A stretch of 64,000 nt of DNA from Agreia bicolorata. Its GTDB lineage: Bacteria; Actinomycetota; Actinomycetes; Actinomycetales; Microbacteriaceae. Where the stretch lies: contig NZ_JYFC01000002.1 of the NCBI RefSeq assembly GCF_000938265.1, positions 620,001 through 684,000 of the forward strand. Direction: 5' to 3'. The translations under genes and the position numbers were made by a program. This document shows positions 48,142-56,486 of the stretch, piece by piece. Under the pieces are notes generated by a model that was not told where the DNA came from, did no database searches, and saw only the letters and a program-made list of their open reading frames with translations. Numbering within the stretch: position 1 is the stretch's first letter; each line of letters starts with the position of its first letter.

Positions 48142-48927
48142 AACGGCGACGCCAGGCGTGTCGTCTTCTGCGAGCGCCTGACGTGAGAGCAGCGCTCCTC
48201 CGGCGACCGCAGCGGGCATAACGAAGACGGCGCCGAGCGGAATAAGGAACACGAGATAGCTCGCCACCCCGAAGCCGAGAGCGGTCGGCCTCATGGCGGC
48301 CAGTGCCTGTCGTCGCTGACGTAGCGAGCGACCCCGCGCGTCGAAGGCCTTGCCCGTCAGCTCCACGGCGAGGAACCATCCGGCGATCGCCGCGCCCAGC
48401 ACCGGAACGACTGTCTGGCCCACGACGGGTATGAATCCCAGGGTGAAAAGGCAGATCCCCAGGAGGGCGGTGGCGAGCAGGATGCGCAGTGCATCGACGA
48501 CGCCACGCAAGACAGACGGCCAGAACGCCGTCTCCACCTCGTTGCGGATGCCGCCCAGCCGGTTCTCGACGCTTCGCCAGATCTTCTCGTAGAACGGGTC
48601 TCCGACGGCAAGAGTGATGGCCGTATAGGTGTAGACGACAAGGAGGGCGCCGAGAGCGAGGAAGGCGATGACGGCGGTCACGCGCAACGTCGTTCGCCAG
48701 CCCTCGTCCCACTCGTCGGCGAACGGCGTCGCCCACTCGGCCAGTGTCGGAGCGTTGATGAACAGCACGATGAGCACAGCGGCATAGACGACAGCGACGA
48801 TGAGGGCGGGCAGAGCCCCGAAGAGCATGAGTCGCGGATCGCTTCCCCACATCTTCAATCCACGGCCGAGGTACGCGACGCCGTCGAAGAACTGGCGTGT
48901 GACACTTCGAGCAGATGATGGCGACAT
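48136..48927 (-). CDS. EI24/CysZ-like membrane protein
   Basis: 263 aa. Four to six hydrophobic helices with the EI24 signatures FFDGVAYLGRGLKMW at the N-terminus, DPFYEKIWRSVENRLGG in the middle, and LGFIPVVGQTVVPVLGA followed by GWFLAVELTGKAFDARG. The family includes CysZ sulfate-uptake proteins, but actinobacterial members lack an assigned role. Start ATG 48927. Confidence 0.85.
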   Translation of the reverse strand: MSPSSARSVTRQFFDGVAYLGRGLKMWGSDPRLMLFGALPALIVAVVYAAVLIVLFINAPTLAEWATPFADEWDEGWRTTLRVTAVIAFLALGALLVVYTYTAITLAVGDPFYEKIWRSVENRLGGIRNEVETAFWPSVLRGVVDALRILLATALLGICLFTLGFIPVVGQTVVPVLGAAIAGWFLAVELTGKAFDARGRSLRQRRQALAAMRPTALGFGVASYLVFLIPLGAVFVMPAAVAGGALLSRQALAEDDTPGVAVL

Positions 48928-49041
48928 GGGTCTTCATCGTACGGGCGCCGCTGAAGCGAACAAAGCGCGGCGCTGTTACCTCAGGAGGAGAGTTGCCACA
49001 ATGCCCGGGTCGAGGGCATCGCAATGCGTAACCCTTGAAAC

Positions 49042-49371
49042 ATGAAAAGGATGAGCTACGCGGGTGGGACGTTCGTCACGAGCGACGAGGTGGCAGACGC
49101 TCTTGTGCATTTCTCGGCAACTGTCCCGCGCAATCGTCGCAATCAGGTGGTGCTGGTGCCCGGCTTCGACGCAGACGGCATGCCGACCCCGGTGGCGCTG
49201 GTTCTGGGGCCGAGCAGCCAGATAATGAGTCAGCATGAGGCCGTTTCGTACGCTGAGCCCGAAACGCAGGGAGTTGCCGAGCGGGTGCGTGAGCAGGCGC
49301 AATCGCACGAGAACATTGCGCGCATCGACAGCGGTCATGGCAGAGCGAACCTCGACTACGACGTGTTCTGA
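49042..49371 (+). CDS. Small protein of unknown function
   Basis: 109 aa, soluble, no family recognised. It starts MKRMSYAGGTFVTSDEVADA; ATG 49051 (MSYAGG) is a plausible alternative start. A middle segment QVVLVPGFDADGMPTPVALVLGP looks like buried strands, and the C-terminal third is charged. Convergent with the MarP-like gene, 16 nt apart. Confidence 0.6.
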   Translation: MKRMSYAGGTFVTSDEVADALVHFSATVPRNRRNQVVLVPGFDADGMPTPVALVLGPSSQIMSQHEAVSYAEPETQGVAERVREQAQSHENIARIDSGHGRANLDYDVF

Positions 49372-49387
49372 GTAGCCGGAGACCGGA

Positions 49388-50554
49388 TCAGGCCGAGCAC
49401 GCTCCGGTGCTCACCGGCGCCGTCAACCCCGACGCCTGCGCGGCCACGGGCGAGAGCTCCTGCATCGTGAGCGCATAGCCGACATTGCTAACGGTGCTGG
49501 CTCGCGCAAAGACCACGCCCGCGACCTGCCCGTCGACAGTGAGGAGCGGACCGCCTGAGTTGCCCGGCTCGATGTCTGCGGCCAGCGTGTAGGCATCTCG
49601 CGTTGTGCCGACCGCACCGTCGGCGATCAGCTGCAGGGGGCCCGCAGCTATGACCTCGGCTCCGGCGATCGAGAAGGGTCCGCCGAACGGGTAACCGGCG
49701 ACGACCGCGGGGCTCCCGGGCTGCAGAGTAGCTGTTAGCGGAAGAGCATCTGCGGGTAGACCATCGACCGCTATCACGGCGAGATCCGCCGCAGGGTCGA
49801 AGTAGACGATGCGACCCGATCGCGGCGATTGGCCGGGAACCTCGACTACAGGCTCGGAGATTCCCGCCACCACGTGGGCATTCGTGACGACTCTGTCCGT
49901 TGCAACCGCGAAACCGCTCCCCGACATGGTGACGCCGCACTCGTATGCCGTTCCGGTGATGCGCACGATCGATCGGGCTGCAGCGGTGAGGGCGGGGCTG
50001 TCGGTGCTGATCGTCGGAATCGACGGAGCCGTTGTCGGCGCCCCCAGCGCGTCGATGACCCACGGTGCGCCATCCGTGACCGCGGCGGTGCGCAACTGGG
50101 CCAGGAAGTTCGTGACCTGAGGGGGAACGATGCCGTCGATGGTTCGCAGGATCGACGACGACGCGATGGCCTGGGTGAGTGGCGCGACGCCGAGAGTCGA
50201 GACACCGGATGCGACGGTCACCACGACGAGCGCGGCTGCGACACCGCTGCCGATGAATCCGAGCGCACGGTCGACGAAGCGGAGTTTCGCCTTCGCGACG
50301 CCTCGACCGATCGCCCGTCCGATCGTGGCCCCGAGCAGATATCCAGCGGTGACCAAGACGAACGCCGTGCCGATCACGCCGGCGATTCGCCACTCGGGCT
50401 CAGGAATCCAGGCGACGACGGGCGGGATGGCGAAGTACGCGGCCACGCCCCCGGCGATCACTCCGGCGAGCCCGAGCAGCGATCTCACGATGCCCAGACG
50501 GTACCCAGCCACGGCGCCCGCGATGAGCACGATCACCACGATGACGTCGATCAC
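49388..50554 (-). CDS. MarP-like membrane serine protease (CvpA + trypsin-like)
   Basis: 388 aa. Residues 1-165 form a CvpA-type domain with four hydrophobic helices. Residues about 190-385 form a trypsin-like protease with His in VVTNAHVVAG, Asp in DPAADLAVIAV and Ser in GNSGGPLL. Two Cys (YECGVTM and GACSA) fit the MarP disulfide. In mycobacteria MarP is a periplasmic protease needed for acid resistance. The ATG overlaps the stop of the DUF4241 gene (4 nt). Confidence 0.9.
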   Translation of the reverse strand: MIDVIVVIVLIAGAVAGYRLGIVRSLLGLAGVIAGGVAAYFAIPPVVAWIPEPEWRIAGVIGTAFVLVTAGYLLGATIGRAIGRGVAKAKLRFVDRALGFIGSGVAAALVVVTVASGVSTLGVAPLTQAIASSSILRTIDGIVPPQVTNFLAQLRTAAVTDGAPWVIDALGAPTTAPSIPTISTDSPALTAAARSIVRITGTAYECGVTMSGSGFAVATDRVVTNAHVVAGISEPVVEVPGQSPRSGRIVYFDPAADLAVIAVDGLPADALPLTATLQPGSPAVVAGYPFGGPFSIAGAEVIAAGPLQLIADGAVGTTRDAYTLAADIEPGNSGGPLLTVDGQVAGVVFARASTVSNVGYALTMQELSPVAAQASGLTAPVSTGACSA

Positions 50555-51234
50555 CGGCGGGCCTCGTCGCTCTCCGCCGGCGGAGTCGTGACCACCTGCA
50601 GATCGATGTGCACGCCGGTGAGGCGACCCTCGGCATCCAGGGTCTGAACGACCGGGTAGACGCCGTCGCCCCAGCCCGAGTGAGCGAGGACGACGTTCTC
50701 ACCCGCCGTAGCGAGCGGCATCTCGATGTTTGCGGCACCTGGCCGGAGCGGCGTCTCGGCATCCATGATGTCGAACCACGACCCGGGTTCGCCCGTGTTG
50801 AACACCTCGTCGTACCAGTCGTCGCCGTCGCCCGGCATCGACGTCTCGACGGCAGCGGCGTCGAAGAAAGCGACCGTTCCCGCGTCGACGGCGACCCCGA
50901 AGTACGAGCCGTTTTCAGGTGGCCCGTCGGGCCCGTGCACAGGCTCGATGGAGGCGGCGGGCGCGTCGGAGAGGATCAGCGACAGGTAGGCCTCGCGGAG
51001 GTGCGAGCCGTCTTGCTCGCTCGATACGTCTGCGATCGTGACGGCGACCGGGTAGTCACCCGGCGGAATCTGCACGGTGAGGGGCAGATCGAGGGCGACG
51101 AAGGGGTCGGCGGCCCCAAGAGTTCCCGATGGAACGCGCAGAATGCCGAGGTCATGCACCGTCAAGACGCCCGGGGAACCCGTGACGAGCGGGGCAGGGC
51201 CGGAAGCGAGAGCGAAGAAGTCGGAGAGCTGCAC
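50551..51234 (-). CDS. DUF4241 family protein
   Basis: About 227 aa. The family pattern is readable: GTLGAADPFV near the N-terminus, PPGDYPVAVTIADV, FGVAVDAGTVAFFDAAA, and the C-terminal VVLAHSGWGDGVYPVV. Cytosolic, function unknown; DUF4241 occurs in scattered bacteria, sometimes as immunity-type proteins. GTG 51234 is preferred over ATG 51258. Coupled to the MarP-like gene downstream. Confidence 0.8.
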   Translation of the reverse strand: MQLSDFFALASGPAPLVTGSPGVLTVHDLGILRVPSGTLGAADPFVALDLPLTVQIPPGDYPVAVTIADVSSEQDGSHLREAYLSLILSDAPAASIEPVHGPDGPPENGSYFGVAVDAGTVAFFDAAAVETSMPGDGDDWYDEVFNTGEPGSWFDIMDAETPLRPGAANIEMPLATAGENVVLAHSGWGDGVYPVVQTLDAEGRLTGVHIDLQVVTTPPAESDEARR

Positions 51235-51264
51235 CGAACAATGATGCCAGCACGGCATTCGGAT

Positions 51265-52152
51265 TTACTTCGAGATGAGCAGGTCGCTGAGCCCGAAGCC
51301 TCCACGAGGCGGCAGCGCCGCGCGGATCTGTTCTGCGGAGAAGTCGAGCCGAGGGCGGAGATCGTGCGGCAGCTCGGGCGTCGGGGGAGTGGCGACGGAC
51401 ACGCCCTCGGCGAGCATCGTCGCCTGGGCCTTCGCGATCAGGGGAACTTTCATGGTCGACTCCGTGAGCTGCGCGATCACCCGAATCGCCCAGACGGGTG
51501 CCGGAACGATGAGCACTCGGCGACCGACGAGACGCGCGACACGTCGCACTGCCTCGCTCAGCAGCAGCTCCTCGTGCCCGGTCACGGCGACCGTCGCGTT
51601 CGGCAGGCGCCCCTCGATGGATGCGACGAGCACGTCGACCATCTCGCTCACGGGAATCGGGCGGATGCTCTTCTCTCGCAGTCCGACAGTAGCGAAGAGC
51701 GGCAGCGTCTGAACGGAGTGGCTCAGATGGTCGACGAGATGATCGCCGTGCCCATAGATCATTCCGGCTTTCAGTACGGTGAAATCGAGGCCGCACGAGC
51801 GGATCATCTCTTCGGCCGCCCATTTCGATTCGTGATACGCCGAACCGCAGTCGGCACGCGCTCGGAGGAAGCTGAGCATCACGATGCGTGCGACACCGGC
51901 GCGCTTGGCGGCCTCGATGACCGCGCGGGTTCCCTCGATGTGCACTTTGTCGTACGTCTGATCACCGATCTCGCGGTTGATGCCGGCGCAGTGGGCCACG
52001 GCGTCGCATCCGGCGAACGCGGCGGCCAGAGCATCGATATCGGTGATGTCGGTGCCGGTTCGGCGCGAGACGAGAACGACCTCGTCTGGGGCGAATCGTT
52101 CGGCGAGATGGCGGCCGACGAAGCCGGCGCCGCCGGTGATGGCGATCTTCAC
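51265..52152 (-). CDS. NAD(P)H-binding epimerase/reductase-like protein (extended SDR)
   Basis: 295 aa. N-terminal nucleotide-binding motif ITGGAGFVGRHLAERF, VAHCAGINREIG, and the SDR pair YHESKWAAEE (Tyr/Lys) after MLSFLRARA. Resembles atypical SDRs of the NDUFA9/complex-I-like and NmrA-related groups. ATG 52152 with GAGGAGG upstream. Substrate unknown. It is the last recognisable core gene before the accessory island. Confidence 0.85.
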   Translation of the reverse strand: MKIAITGGAGFVGRHLAERFAPDEVVLVSRRTGTDITDIDALAAAFAGCDAVAHCAGINREIGDQTYDKVHIEGTRAVIEAAKRAGVARIVMLSFLRARADCGSAYHESKWAAEEMIRSCGLDFTVLKAGMIYGHGDHLVDHLSHSVQTLPLFATVGLREKSIRPIPVSEMVDVLVASIEGRLPNATVAVTGHEELLLSEAVRRVARLVGRRVLIVPAPVWAIRVIAQLTESTMKVPLIAKAQATMLAEGVSVATPPTPELPHDLRPRLDFSAEQIRAALPPRGGFGLSDLLISK

Positions 52153-52276
52153 ATGCCTCCTCGCCGCACAATCAGTGCGGAAAAATCTCAGATCCCGACG
52201 GCAGCCTGAAAGCTGAACTCAAGGCACTGCTCGCCTGAGCCGGCAACCACCGCTTTACAAGAGCGGTGAGCAACAA

Positions 52277-52308
52277 GGGGCAGTCCAATCGGGCTGCCCC
52301 TTCCCAGT
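52277..52308. terminator. Hairpin after the DUF4145 gene
   Basis: GGGGCAG (52277-52283) pairs with CTGCCCC (52294-52300). On the minus strand it is followed by TTGTTG. It lies just beyond the stop of the leftward DUF4145 gene. Confidence 0.65.
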
Positions 52309-52312
52309 GGGG

Positions 52313-53011
52313 CTACTGCTTGTTGCTCGGCAGCTTAGATAGCGCGCTCTCCCGCACTCCGTCCGGTAGCTTCTCGAAGAAGCCACGCACGCGCTTCGGC
52401 TTCGTCACGAGCTCATCCACTAGCTCGTTGATGGCCTCGAACATCGCCTCGGCCAGCTCGGTCCCGCCGTCGTCGAGGTAGATCGCAACGAGCCCATCGG
52501 CCTCGTCGTCGACGTGGACGGCCTTGTTCCCGACGTGGCGTAGGACCGTGAGTAATTCCCATAGCGATGAGCTGACCCGCGACTCCATACGCGCGATTCG
52601 TTCGTCGAGTTGTGTCTTGCCGGCTTCGGGGTCGAGGGTGCGGAGAAGGCGTTCCAGGGTTGCGCGTCCGAGAGCGGCGCCAGCTCGCCGGCTGTGCGGC
52701 AACACCTGCCGCGCTTCCTCGTAAAGAACGGCAGCATTCGCTGGCATGTCATTCGCGGGTGGCGGTATGAGGCTCGCTGACGGGTACATCAGGACATCGT
52801 TTCGCCACACGGACATCTGATTGCACGATTCGCACCGGCTCATCGTCCAGTCGCCGTCGAAGCCCATGGAATGTTGGGTGTCGTAAACATGGTGCGAGGC
52901 GCCGAACGCCTTGTAGAAGACTTCCAACCAGGTCTGCGCAGCAAACGCCTCACATCGCGGACAAACGAAGCGGGGTTCGTCTTTTGCAGGAGCATTCCTG
53001 TTACCTGTCAT
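52313..53011 (-). CDS. DUF4145 domain protein
   Basis: 232 aa. An N-terminal zinc ribbon (FVCPRCEAFA and SRCESCNQM, CxxC pairs) is followed by the helical DUF4145 core with RRAGAALGRATLERLLRTL and LTVLRHVGNKAVHVDDE. DUF4145 is often found beside restriction or defence genes, but its role is unknown. It lies 27 nt after a small membrane-protein gene on the same strand in the island. Confidence 0.8.
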   Translation of the reverse strand: MTGNRNAPAKDEPRFVCPRCEAFAAQTWLEVFYKAFGASHHVYDTQHSMGFDGDWTMSRCESCNQMSVWRNDVLMYPSASLIPPPANDMPANAAVLYEEARQVLPHSRRAGAALGRATLERLLRTLDPEAGKTQLDERIARMESRVSSSLWELLTVLRHVGNKAVHVDDEADGLVAIYLDDGGTELAEAMFEAINELVDELVTKPKRVRGFFEKLPDGVRESALSKLPSNKQ

Positions 53012-53038
53012 GGCTCACACCCTAGCGACGAAGATGGC

Positions 53039-53311
53039 TCAGCGACCGACGAACAGTGCCACGACAGCGACCATCACCGCGACAACAGATAGGCCAGTCG
53101 TCATGACAGTCAGCCAGTACGTGCGCTTCGCCAGCTCCTGGGTCTCAGCTGCCAGCCTGTTGCTCGCCTCAGTCGCGCGCTCACGAGATCGACGCTCGAG
53201 CTCGTCCATGTAGTACGCCGTGCCCACGACAGTGTGCACCGCGTGCCCGTCGTGCTCGGCGATCAGTTCCTCATCAGTTCGGGCCCGCAACTGCTCAATC
53301 GAATAGCTCAT
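53039..53311 (-). CDS. Small membrane-anchored coiled-coil protein
   Basis: 90 aa. Soluble N-terminal helical part (MSYSIEQLRARTDEELIAEH; DELERRSRERATEASNRLA) and a single C-terminal transmembrane helix (VMTTGLSVVAVMVAVVALFVG). No family recognised. Probably co-transcribed with the DUF4145 gene. Such tail-anchored small proteins are common in accessory islands. Confidence 0.7.
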   Translation of the reverse strand: MSYSIEQLRARTDEELIAEHDGHAVHTVVGTAYYMDELERRSRERATEASNRLAAETQELAKRTYWLTVMTTGLSVVAVMVAVVALFVGR

Positions 53312-53344
53312 GCCAGCACCGTAGCTCTAAGGGGACGGAGAAAA

Positions 53345-53377
53345 GGGAAAGGTCTGGGAGCACAACACTCCCAGACC
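53345..53377 (-). terminator. Terminator downstream of the tRNA-like gene
   Basis: Perfect 10-bp stem GGTCTGGGAG/CTCCCAGACC (53351-53360, 53368-53377). On the minus strand it is followed by TTTCCCTTTT. It fits termination of the leftward tRNA-like gene. Confidence 0.8.
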
Positions 53378-53381
53378 TCCC

Positions 53382-53456
53382 AAACCCCGACAGGATTCGA
53401 ACCTGCGACCTCCAAGGTGCGAACCAAGGCGCTCTGTCCAGCTGAGCTACGGAGAG
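53382..53456 (-). pseudogene. Degenerate tRNA-like gene (possibly tRNA-Arg type)
   Basis: On the minus strand the D-arm (GTAGCTCAGCTGGACAGAGC) and T-arm (GCAGGTTCGAATCCTGT) are intact. The anticodon arm reads CCTTGG...CCTTGG, a direct instead of inverted repeat, so it cannot pair. The two outermost acceptor pairs are also lost. The backbone resembles tRNA-Arg. It is followed by an intact terminator, so it was or is transcribed. Either a decayed tRNA or an altered integration remnant. An unusual functional tRNA is less likely. Confidence 0.55.
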
Positions 53457-53986
53457 TCTGTGCGACCAAGTCGCGTCATCAGCCTACTGACGCGACGACT
53501 TCAATCGTTCCCCCCCACTTCTGGGCACAGTACGACCTACCGCCGCTTTTGAGGATTCGCCGAAAGGTACGAGCTCACACCGCCGTCGAACCCCGGAGCA
53601 TCAGGAGCCATCCCCCCCCGGCCTTCAACGCCGACCGCTTCGCGTTCTGCTGCTCGCTGCGCGCGCAGGTCTGGGGGGTTCGTTTTTCGGGGTCCGAGAG
53701 GCTCCGATCCCTGTAACGGCGGGGATCTGACCCGATCTGAGGAGCCGAAAACAGGCCTTTTCGACGCCTAAACTGGCAGTTTTTGGCTCTTTTCGGGGCA
53801 AGAATAGGCGCCTTATCAGGGATTTCGGGCGTCCAATTGAGAATTCGATCGGCGGGATCGCCCGACGGTGGCCGTCCGAGTAGGGGCGCTTGACCATTCC
53901 GGACGAGCGGGCTCCATGGGACCGGAGAGTGGAGGCGAGTTGCTCTTTCGCGGGGCAGGGTCGTCTGGTTGCGCTATGTTCAGTGC
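53457..53986. other. 530-bp non-coding stretch in the accessory island
   Basis: No convincing gene on either strand. It contains a C-run (53511-53517) and another near 53612, with several stop-rich frames. No tRNA, repeat or regulatory element is recognised. It separates the tRNA-like gene from the two-gene operon and includes that operon's presumed promoter. Confidence 0.6.
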
Positions 53987-55114
53987 GTGGATGGGCGCCC
54001 GATCTTTGCGAAGATCACACTCTCGGGGGAACGATTCGCCGGCGGCATTTTGCCTGTCGGTTCCCTCAGCGAGCTGCAGCGTTACCAAGAGGTTGTTCTG
54101 CATCTAGCCGAGATCGAATGGCATCGCGAGCACCCGAACCAAGACTTACCCGATGACTTCGCTGATGATTTCCAGCTAGTGATCGAGGGCATCAACGATG
54201 GAAGTGCGGAGGTGTTGCTCGCGCTCGAGCAGCGCACCGCTTATGTCGAGTACCAAGAAGAAGCACGATCGGCGTTCGAAGTCGCGATCTCAGCGGCGTA
54301 CGGCGACCAACCGATTCCAGAACTCCCCACGGCAGTTGCTGAAGAGGTAGCCGGTATTGGGTCGACGCTGGCTCCCAATCAACGTCTGTCGTTCTACCCC
54401 GCGGACGATTCAATACCCCCGACGGTTGTGACCGTAGAGACACGCGTCCAGGCCGTCGAGAAGCTGCAGTTGGCCACCTTCTGGGCGACAGAGGACCCCG
54501 ATACGTCTAACCGTCTTGTGGCGACTCCTGACGTCATCGCCGGACGGATTGTTGAACTCGATCCCGACAAGCAGAGCTTCCGGTTCAATAGTTTGCAGTT
54601 CGGGGAGATGCGCGCTCACTATAAGAATGCCGATCTCACCGCGGACATGCGGGCGCTTCTGGACTCGACCTCGGAGGCGCCAGTAACGCGCCTCGAGGGC
54701 GTCGTTCAGTACAGGAACGGTCAGGCCTGGCGTATCAAAGACACGTTCGCGGTGGCGAGACTTGAACTTGACGAGCGCTCGTGGACGGGGCGCGTCGCCT
54801 CGTTGGCCGGCCTCCGCCCCGGGTGGGGAGACGACAGCAGTTCGCAGGCGATTTCCTTCGTTGCGCTCGATGCCGCACGCGAGATTATGACGCGCGTAGA
54901 GGACTCCAACGGGGTCTTGCCGTCGGTGTTCCCGGTCGAAGAAGGCGGGGTACTTCTCGAATGGGCTAACCCCGACGAAGTGAAGAGCATCGAGATTGGC
55001 CCGGACGGAGACTTCGAGCTGTTCCACCTGCCACCACGCTCGTTCGATTCCACCTACGAAGAGACCACGGACCTCGCCGCGGCGATCAAGTTTGCTCTCG
55101 GTGGTACAGAGTGA
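53987..55114 (+). CDS. Uncharacterised island protein A (C-terminal GW..LEW-type domain)
   Basis: About 375 aa, soluble, acidic. Residues about 1-270 are unrecognised. The last ~90 residues carry a pattern RPGWGDDSSSQAISFVALDA, SVFPVEEGGVLLEWANPDEV, SIEIGPDGDFELF. It recalls a widespread uncharacterised domain (GWDG...PTPDGGVQLEW...LEIEI.PDG) usually encoded just before a second small gene, as here. GTG 53987 is preferred; TTG 53969 is in frame. Its stop overlaps gene B by 4 nt. Function unknown; paired arrangement suggests a two-component module. Confidence 0.7.
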   Translation: MDGRPIFAKITLSGERFAGGILPVGSLSELQRYQEVVLHLAEIEWHREHPNQDLPDDFADDFQLVIEGINDGSAEVLLALEQRTAYVEYQEEARSAFEVAISAAYGDQPIPELPTAVAEEVAGIGSTLAPNQRLSFYPADDSIPPTVVTVETRVQAVEKLQLATFWATEDPDTSNRLVATPDVIAGRIVELDPDKQSFRFNSLQFGEMRAHYKNADLTADMRALLDSTSEAPVTRLEGVVQYRNGQAWRIKDTFAVARLELDERSWTGRVASLAGLRPGWGDDSSSQAISFVALDAAREIMTRVEDSNGVLPSVFPVEEGGVLLEWANPDEVKSIEIGPDGDFELFHLPPRSFDSTYEETTDLAAAIKFALGGTE

Positions 55115-55581
55115 AGATCAGGGATGTCGACATAGGCGAAGGACAGTCGCTCTTGACGGAAGACTTCGATGAGGTGCTCTACCGCCAAATGACCGAGCAC
55201 GTGTTCGACGTCGACAAGAGAGTGCCGGCCAGTCATGCATTCGGGCCATCGACAGCTGACCATGGAATGCCTTCCTACTCGCGCTCGACTTTGATCAGCG
55301 CCCAGGATGCTCGAAATTGGCACACGTCGTCGGCAAAGTCGCCGTCATTCGGTGTTTTTGGTGTCTCGACCGGCGAGGTTATCGAGGCCGGCACGGTGGC
55401 CTTAGACGACTCGGAGTCGCCGGATCAAAGCGGAGACGTGAAAGCTCCGGCTCACTGCTTCGTTGACTACCGCGGCCTAGCCAAGCCCGATATAAAGCTG
55501 GTCCGTGCGGTCCTTCTTCGGCACGCACTGTCCCGCCGGGAGATCCCGACAGTGCACCAGGACGAGGTGACCCTCATCTAA
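55111..55581 (+). CDS. Uncharacterised island protein B, partner of protein A
   Basis: 156 aa, soluble. Family-like landmarks are LYRQMTEHVFDVDKRVPASH, AFGPSTADHGMPSYSRSTL, ISAQDARNWHT, FGVFGVSTGEVIEAGTVALD and the C-terminal AHCFVDYRGLAKPDIK. I recall similar proteins directly downstream of GW..LEW-domain proteins in many bacteria, without assigned function. GTG 55111 overlaps the gene A stop (GTGA), so production is coupled. No nuclease or known toxin motif is visible. Confidence 0.7.
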   Translation: MKIRDVDIGEGQSLLTEDFDEVLYRQMTEHVFDVDKRVPASHAFGPSTADHGMPSYSRSTLISAQDARNWHTSSAKSPSFGVFGVSTGEVIEAGTVALDDSESPDQSGDVKAPAHCFVDYRGLAKPDIKLVRAVLLRHALSRREIPTVHQDEVTLI

Positions 55582-55625
55582 GTGCTGCCGTGGCTGGTAT
55601 GCACGTTTGCGGTCGACTGGTCGAG

Positions 55626-55916
55626 CTACGGTCGCCGCTTGCTTACGAGGATACGGATTCCTTCGTCGAGCGTCCGGACTGTTGCGCCCAACGCGACGCC
55701 AATCGCAAAGGGTTCGAACGCGTACATCAGGCCGCCCGAGGCATCGATGAGCCCGAAGAGGTGTCCGTCGGGTGCCTGGACGGCGTACCAACGGCCGGTG
55801 GGGATAGGTCGTCCCTCGACAGAGTCTGATTGCCATCGCGAAATGATGACGGGCGTACCCTCGATATCTACCGGTCCGTAATTACCGACCTGATCGACCT
55901 GCTCGATTGTTGGCAT
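55626..55916 (-). CDS. Small island protein, unknown
   Basis: 96 aa. ATG 55916 is preceded by AAAGGG at a normal distance, and a longer opening to 56036 is not needed. Segments WYAVQAPDGHLFGLIDASGG and VRTLDEGIRILVSKRRP suggest a small beta-rich domain. No family recognised. Convergent with the two-gene operon and divergent from the HTH gene. Confidence 0.6.
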   Translation of the reverse strand: MPTIEQVDQVGNYGPVDIEGTPVIISRWQSDSVEGRPIPTGRWYAVQAPDGHLFGLIDASGGLMYAFEPFAIGVALGATVRTLDEGIRILVSKRRP

Positions 55917-56038
55917 GCTCGCCCTTTCGTGGAATGACTCAGCAACTTTCTCAGGGCCAACACCTTGGCGCAGGCCCCAGAAGTAGTGACAACGCGCGCG
56001 AATCGAGCGCCCTGCCCTGCTAGGCGTAATTATCATGC

Positions 56039-56284
56039 ATGTATGACGGAATCCCGAAGTTCCTCAACATCAGAGCCTCAGCTAGGCGGGTGCAGCGAAC
56101 CCGGCACACGATCTACCGGTGGGTGGCTGAGGGGATGCCGCATCAGGTCGACGGCGGCCGCATGTACATCCTCGAGGAGGATCTGCTCTCGTGGTGGCGC
56201 AGCAAGATGATCGCGCAACGACAGAGCAGGTTCGTAGCAGGCGGCCACAGAGTGCGTACGGCATCTCTGGAGGGGCCAGCCTGA
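56039..56284 (+). CDS. Excisionase-like helix-turn-helix protein
   Basis: 81 aa. Single winged-helix/MerR-like HTH of the excisionase type: LNIRASARRVQRTRHTIYRW, then VAEGMPHQVDGGRMYILEED and LLSWWRSK. Such proteins act as recombination directionality factors or small regulators of mobile elements. No integrase is in the window. It lies 72 nt from the 3' end of tRNA-Lys, a classic element boundary, so it is probably the relic of an integrated element. Confidence 0.75.
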   Translation: MYDGIPKFLNIRASARRVQRTRHTIYRWVAEGMPHQVDGGRMYILEEDLLSWWRSKMIAQRQSRFVAGGHRVRTASLEGPA

Positions 56285-56356
56285 ATGATTCCGCGGGGTT
56301 TGTGCGGGGATGAATAGAGCGCTATCCGGAAGATCGCCGGAAATTGGTGGATACGG

Positions 56357-56429
56357 TGGGCCCCGCGGGGCTCGAACCCGCGACCCGCGGATTAAAAGTC
56401 CGATGCTCTACCAACTGAGCTAGAGGCCC
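56357..56429 (-). tRNA. tRNA-Lys (anticodon TTT)
   Basis: 73 nt, complete cloverleaf: acceptor GGGCCTC/GGGGCCC (one G.T), D-arm GCTC/GAGC, anticodon loop CTTTTAA with TTT, T-arm TTCGAGC, discriminator A. CCA is not encoded. Its 3' end faces the accessory island. Confidence 0.96.
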
Positions 56430-56486
56430 GCAGCCACTAATCTAGCGTGTCTTTGCGCTCGGATCGAACCGAGGCAGGATGGACGC

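Noticed and set aside
53625-53897. 90-codon minus-strand frame in the island gap
   Set aside because: Basic low-complexity product, no ribosome site, no recognisable fold.
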